From: Hyphomicrobiales bacterium
GTDB lineage: Bacteria; Pseudomonadota; Alphaproteobacteria; Rhizobiales; OSC116
NCBI GenBank assembly: GCA_013214705.1
Contig: JABSRZ010000015.1
Coordinates: 1 to 41,086, forward strand
Reading direction: 5' to 3'
Length of the DNA stretch: 41,086 bases
The notes under the pieces are model-generated. The model did no database searches and was not told where the DNA came from. It worked only from the letters and a program-made list of their open reading frames with translations. The translations under genes and the position numbers were made by a program. Shown here piece after piece: positions 40,888 through 41,086 of this stretch (positions are counted from its first letter, which is position 1; each line of letters begins with the position of its first letter).

Positions 40888-41086
40888 TGATCTGACTTGA
40901 CGGATAATAGTGGACACTACCTTCAAAAAATACAACAATATTTTTGTCGGATATAATGACCCGAAAGAGATTTACCGTAGAGTTCCGTGACGATGGAACA
41001 AATTAGCCTTAAATCGTCAGTTTCTATGGAACAGATTGGGTTATTTGCATAAGACAGGTTTTGGTTCATCGTAACTCTCTGAAGGA
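40888..41086 (+). mobile_element. IS3-family insertion sequence, left end (copy 3, cut by the window edge)
   Basis: The segment begins TGATCTGACTTGACGGATAA followed by TAGTGGACAC, like IS3-group terminal repeats (TGAT-T-ACC-A-AATAGTGGACAC). Its last 75 bases match the leader upstream of orfA in copy 2, ending CTCTGAAGGA, the orfA ribosome site. The orfA ATG would lie about 8 nt beyond the window. Unlike the other copies, this one keeps end and leader together, so the element may be intact outside the window. Confidence 0.8.

Noticed and set aside
1-41086. CRISPR array, retron, toxin-antitoxin or restriction-modification system.
   Set aside because: I looked for regularly spaced repeats, reverse-transcriptase motifs, paired small genes and methylase/nuclease motifs, and found none. 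The only methyltransferase lacks DNA-methylase motifs.

Overview
The window looks like chromosomal DNA of an AT-rich (about 40% GC by eye) Gram-negative bacterium, most likely an alphaproteobacterium. Reasons: a CUT2 sugar ABC operon with a Tm-1-like gene and a PEP-hydrolase-like gene, a tRNA-Arg(CCG)-like 3' fragment, IS3-family transposases of a type common in that class, FecR and EptA-type proteins implying two membranes, and free use of GTG and TTG starts. Genus-level placement is not possible from sequence alone.

Layout. (1) 0.3-5 kb: a metallophosphoesterase, then an IclR regulator divergent from a class III aminotransferase and an amidohydrolase, which look like a small catabolic unit. 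(2) 5.2-7.6 kb: a Tat-exported multicopper oxidase, then a decayed tyrosine integrase. (3) 7.7-18.7 kb: the most coherent system. It is a seven-gene minus-strand run of ABC ATPase, permease, binding protein, alpha/beta hydrolase, PEP-hydrolase-like TIM barrel, Tm-1-like ATP-binding protein and a class II aldolase/SDR fusion. A divergent AraC regulator and a convergent TIM-barrel sugar isomerase flank it. It looks like import and breakdown of one sugar or sugar acid by a pathway I cannot match to a described one. (4) 19-24.6 kb: a MarR repressor with two interlocked palindromic operators on its own promoter, a CPBP protease, a DUF4344 metallopeptidase, a lipid A phosphoethanolamine transferase and a YdjM-like membrane protein. 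Together they suggest envelope maintenance. (5) 24.6-30.6 kb: a 3' tRNA-Arg fragment, then a seven-helix membrane protein overlapping a CYP74-like P450, convergent with a class 3 lipoprotein lipase, then a polytopic membrane protein. This could be an oxidised-lipid module. (6) 30.7-33.1 kb: debris comprising a YtoQ pseudogene, a methyltransferase, and a terminase pseudogene fused to an IS3 orfA. (7) 33.3-36.0 kb: an HD-domain/LuxR regulator with an SRPBCC protein and an EthD-like protein. (8) 36.0-39.2 kb: more phage and IS debris (orfB with a 23-bp insertion, a start-less coding tail, a KilAC antirepressor tail, a virion-protein fragment, a resolvase tail) around an intact FecR-domain protein with an Asn/Gly/Ser tail. 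(9) 39.3-41.1 kb: a PAS-PAS-GGDEF diguanylate cyclase, then the left end of an IS3 element cut by the window edge.

The accessory zones share one IS3 family, with five copies or remnants at 4.9, 24.6, 30.7, 33.0 and 40.9 kb, and remains of at least one prophage. The intact operons lie between these scars.
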